A stretch of 7,743 bases of DNA from assembly GCA_016180375.1 (NCBI GenBank), contig JACPBJ010000029.1, positions 1-7,743 of the forward strand, in the 5' to 3' direction. Position numbers and translations under genes: made by a program. Position 1 is the stretch's first letter, and every line of letters begins with the position of its first letter. Of this stretch, positions 5,950-7,743 are shown piece after piece. This DNA is from Nitrososphaerota archaeon. GTDB taxonomy: Archaea > Thermoproteota > Nitrososphaeria > Nitrososphaerales > UBA57. Below the pieces are notes generated by a model. It was not told the DNA's origin and did not search any database. It saw only the letters and a list, made by a program, of their open reading frames with translations.

Positions 5950-6537
5950 ATAGTTCTTACACACAAGATAGAACTCGCTACTGGCACCTCGACTTGCAAG
6001 TGGTTTCTCTATCGTCACATATGCGAATTTTCTCTTTACTTCGCCTAGAAAATTCTTGAAGCTAGGGCCTTCGAAGACCTTCAGGACAGCAGTTCCCCCT
6101 CTAGCAAGTATCTTTGGGAGCATCTCAAGCACTCTTCTGCAGAGGTCTATTTGCTTTGCATGGTCAATCTCCCAAATACCAGAAACATTTGGAGCCAAAT
6201 CTGAAAGGACTACGTCTCCCTTCCTACCGCAAAGCCTCAGAATTCTTTCCTCCATCGAGACGTCAAATACATCCATGCAAAGAAACTTGACATTGGCAAG
6301 GCTTGTTTTTACAGGCTTCTTGTCTATCCCTATGACGCATCCGCTATCAGAAACTTCCTTTGAGGCTACTTCGAGCCAACCGCCGGGCGCACAACCGAAG
6401 TCGATAACATAATCTCCACTCCTGAGAATTTTGTATTTGGAGTTTATCTGGAGGAGTTTATAGGAAGCCCTGCTGCTGTAGCCTTCTTCCTTGGCTAACT
6501 TGCGGTAGTGATCTCTTTTTGCCTCGGTGAGTCTCAT
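5941..6537 (-). CDS. rlmE: 23S rRNA (uridine-2'-O)-methyltransferase RlmE (FtsJ/RrmJ family)
   Basis: RlmE methylates the 2'-O of a uridine in the A-loop of 23S rRNA (U2552 in E. coli), a late step of large-subunit maturation. The 198-residue product has SSRASYKLLQI (21-31), the SAM-binding motif DFGCAPGGW (46-54), and the K-D-K-E catalytic tetrad at K27, D113 (SDLAP), K153 (VLKVFEG) and E188 (SSEFYLVC). Each is exactly 11 lower than the E. coli tetrad K38, D124, K164, E199, so spacing is fully conserved. ATG at 6537 follows AAAGGT closely on the minus strand. It lies 37 nt downstream of TFE-beta and is probably cotranscribed with it. Homologues in archaea may also act on other rRNA or tRNA sites; the A-loop target is the family default. 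Confidence 0.96.
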   Translation of the reverse strand: MRLTEAKRDHYRKLAKEEGYSSRASYKLLQINSKYKILRSGDYVIDFGCAPGGWLEVASKEVSDSGCVIGIDKKPVKTSLANVKFLCMDVFDVSMEERILRLCGRKGDVVLSDLAPNVSGIWEIDHAKQIDLCRRVLEMLPKILARGGTAVLKVFEGPSFKNFLGEVKRKFAYVTIEKPLASRGASSEFYLVCKNYLA

Positions 6538-6574
6538 TTACCTTTACAAAATTACATCAGTTAAGTTGTCCGAG

Positions 6575-6964
6575 TTACCTCTTTGCGGGTATATCGATTC
6601 TGTCGCTTTGCACCCAACTCTCGACCAAGATGCATTCAAGTGGCGTAACTACGCCGGCTGGAGAACATCTTTCTTCGTCTGGACAGGTCATGCACGGAGC
6701 CTCTTCAATAGATTTAATCTGAACAGGGAATCTGAGGGGAGTCAACTTGTACGTCCATCGTCCTTCTTGTAGCATTCTGTCTCTCTTTATCATCCCTCTC
6801 TTCTCAAGCCTTATGGCAATTCTTGACCCATCTCTACTTGTCAGGCTGAGTTCTTTCCATAATTCACTTTGCAGCACGCCCTTCTTTCCGTGCTCTACAA
6901 CGACCTTGTAGACCCTAGACGTAAGGTCGAGTAGCACTTTGTCATCTTTGATTTTTGTTGACAA
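6575..6964 (-). CDS. Transcription factor TFE-beta / RPC34-like Fe-S winged-helix protein
   Basis: The 129-residue product joins an N-terminal winged helix (about 10-75; LQSELWKELSLTSRDGSRIAIRLEKRGMI at 31-59) to a C-terminal cysteine cluster C91, C94, C100 and C111 (CX2C-X5-CX10C, ending PLECILVESW). This layout matches archaeal TFE-beta, the relative of the human RNA polymerase III subunit RPC39 (yeast RPC34), whose four cysteines hold a cubane [4Fe-4S] cluster. In Sulfolobus TFE-beta pairs with TFE-alpha to help open promoters; that role here is inferred. The start is TTG 6964: an in-frame TAA comes immediately before it, no ATG occurs before residue 58, and the only nearby alternative is GTG at residue 10. 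A TATA-like box about 32 nt upstream would give a nearly leaderless mRNA, which supports TTG. Followed by rlmE on the same strand. Confidence 0.85.
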   Translation of the reverse strand: MSTKIKDDKVLLDLTSRVYKVVVEHGKKGVLQSELWKELSLTSRDGSRIAIRLEKRGMIKRDRMLQEGRWTYKLTPLRFPVQIKSIEEAPCMTCPDEERCSPAGVVTPLECILVESWVQSDRIDIPAKR

Positions 6965-6990
6965 TTAAATAATCACTGCAAAATTTTTGC

Positions 6991-7000
6991 GTTTTATATT
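6991..7000 (-). promoter_or_regulatory. TATA-like box for TFE-beta (and rlmE)
   Basis: On the minus strand the sequence reads AATATAAAAC. Its centre is about 32 nt before TTG 6964, so a start about 26 nt downstream would fall within about 5 nt of the codon, consistent with a leaderless or near-leaderless archaeal transcript. Confidence 0.5.
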
Positions 7001-7047
7001 ATTGGCAACATCCTATATCAACTTTACCTCGAGTTTTCCAAGAAATT

Positions 7048-7057
7048 ATCTATAATC
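7048..7057 (+). promoter_or_regulatory. TATA-like box for uppP
   Basis: ATCTATAATC lies in the 146-bp divergent region (6965-7110) between TFE-beta and uppP. It would place transcription start near 7079 and give a leader of roughly 30 nt. No strong Shine-Dalgarno precedes ATG 7111. The rest of the divergent region is AT-rich with no further signal I can name. Confidence 0.4.
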
Positions 7058-7110
7058 GGGATAGTAATTGAAATAAGCAATCAAATTTACACGGATGCAG
7101 AAATCAGTTG

Positions 7111-7743
7111 ATGGAATACCTGCAGAGTTCCCTCTTGGGACTGGTAGAAGGTCTCACAGAATTCATACCAGTTTCTTCTACAGGCCATCTAATTGTGGTC
7201 GGTCGCCTGCTTGGTTTCGAGGGACGCGTCGCTTCAACTTTTGATATTTTCATTCAGCTTGGAGCTATATTCGCGGTTGTAATGCTCTATCGAGGGAGAT
7301 TAGGAAACATGCTTTCCCTAAAGAAGACCAAGGGTTTTGCCGGTTCGAGAAGCTTGATGCTATTGCTGCTAACAACAATCCCAGCCGGAGTTGCAGGATT
7401 CCTTGCTCACGACTATATTATCGAACGCCTCTTCAACCCAATCGCTGTCAGCATTGGGCTGGGTCTTGGCGGGATAGGAATTCTTGTAACAGAAAGGTTT
7501 CTGCCCAAGGTAAAGAAATCGAGTATTGACCAGCTAGACTGGAAGGACGCGCTCATCGTCGGAATCTTCCAGATCTTCTCATTATGGCCCGGAGTTTCCC
7601 GCTCTGCATCTACCATAATTGGAGGCATGTCTGCTGGTATAGAACGAAAGATAGCAGCTGAATACTCCTTCCTAGCAGCCGTACCGATAATGCTCTCAGC
7701 AACCCTATTTGACCTTTACAAGAGCATCCAATTTCTAAGCAGC
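7111..7743 (+). CDS. uppP: Undecaprenyl/polyprenyl-diphosphate phosphatase UppP (BacA), 3'-truncated
   Basis: UppP is an integral membrane enzyme that dephosphorylates polyprenyl diphosphate to recycle the lipid sugar carrier; in archaea the substrate is presumably a dolichol-type diphosphate serving glycosylation. The first 211 residues are visible, about three quarters of the E. coli length of 273; the frame runs off the window. The N-terminal catalytic motif EGLTEFIPVSSTGHL (13-27) supplies E13, E17, S23 and H26 (E. coli E17, E21, S27, H30). The second motif WPGVSRSASTIIGGM (159-173) supplies the catalytic arginine R164, with alanine where bacteria usually have glycine in SRSG. Hydrophobic membrane segments are clear at about 48-60, 82-100, 112-127 and 185-200. 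ATG 7111 matches the usual family N-terminus; the ATG at 7095 is in another frame. Divergent from TFE-beta. Confidence 0.95.
   Translation, partial: MEYLQSSLLGLVEGLTEFIPVSSTGHLIVVGRLLGFEGRVASTFDIFIQLGAIFAVVMLYRGRLGNMLSLKKTKGFAGSRSLMLLLLTTIPAGVAGFLAHDYIIERLFNPIAVSIGLGLGGIGILVTERFLPKVKKSSIDQLDWKDALIVGIFQIFSLWPGVSRSASTIIGGMSAGIERKIAAEYSFLAAVPIMLSATLFDLYKSIQFLSS

Noticed and set aside
6527..6772. Plus-strand open frame of 81 codons opposite TFE-beta and the rlmE start
   Set aside because: It overlaps two convincing minus-strand genes, has no promoter or ribosome site, and shows no recognisable motif.
7095..7241. ATG 7095 as a uppP start or as an upstream ORF of about 48 codons
   Set aside because: It is in a different frame from uppP, overlaps the uppP coding start, and its translation shows no meaningful pattern.

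Overview
This window reads as chromosomal DNA of an archaeon, most likely a member of the Nitrososphaerota (Thaumarchaeota) or a close relative. The evidence is the mix of gene families: ribosomal protein S8e, SRP19 and an archaeal-type Trm1, a complete SMC-ScpA-ScpB condensin set (typical Crenarchaeota lack canonical SMC), and a small Fe-S winged-helix protein of the TFE-beta/RPC34 family, which is characteristic of the TACK lineages. Exact genus cannot be told from sequence reading alone. Nine protein genes are present, densely packed, with no mobile element, CRISPR array or RNA gene that I can support.

Layout. (1) Positions 1-3828, plus strand: a condensin operon. The window opens inside smc (its N-terminal third is cut off), followed by scpA, which overlaps the smc stop and seems to use a CTG start, and scpB, which overlaps the scpA stop through ATGA. 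(2) Positions 3829-4113: a 285-bp intergenic region, the longest non-coding stretch, rich in short direct repeats, small dyads and C/G-run hairpins, ending in a TATA-like box. (3) Positions 4114-5949, plus strand: a protein-synthesis and RNA operon of S8e, SRP19 and Trm1 (tRNA G26 dimethyltransferase), with gaps of 5 nt and 1 nt. (4) Positions 5941-6964, minus strand: a two-gene unit read toward the previous operon, TFE-beta then RlmE (23S rRNA 2'-O-methyltransferase); rlmE and trm1 converge and overlap by 9 nt. (5) Positions 6965-7110: a divergent promoter region. (6) Position 7111 to the end, plus strand: uppP (polyprenyl-diphosphate phosphatase), truncated by the window end.

The genes are housekeeping functions: chromosome folding and segregation, ribosome and SRP assembly, tRNA and rRNA methylation, transcription initiation, and lipid-carrier recycling. 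I found no clear novel system. The points most worth a second look are the non-canonical start and overlap of scpA, and the repeat-rich regulatory region ahead of S8e, where a perfect 12-nt repeat lies between the TATA-like box and the expected transcription start.
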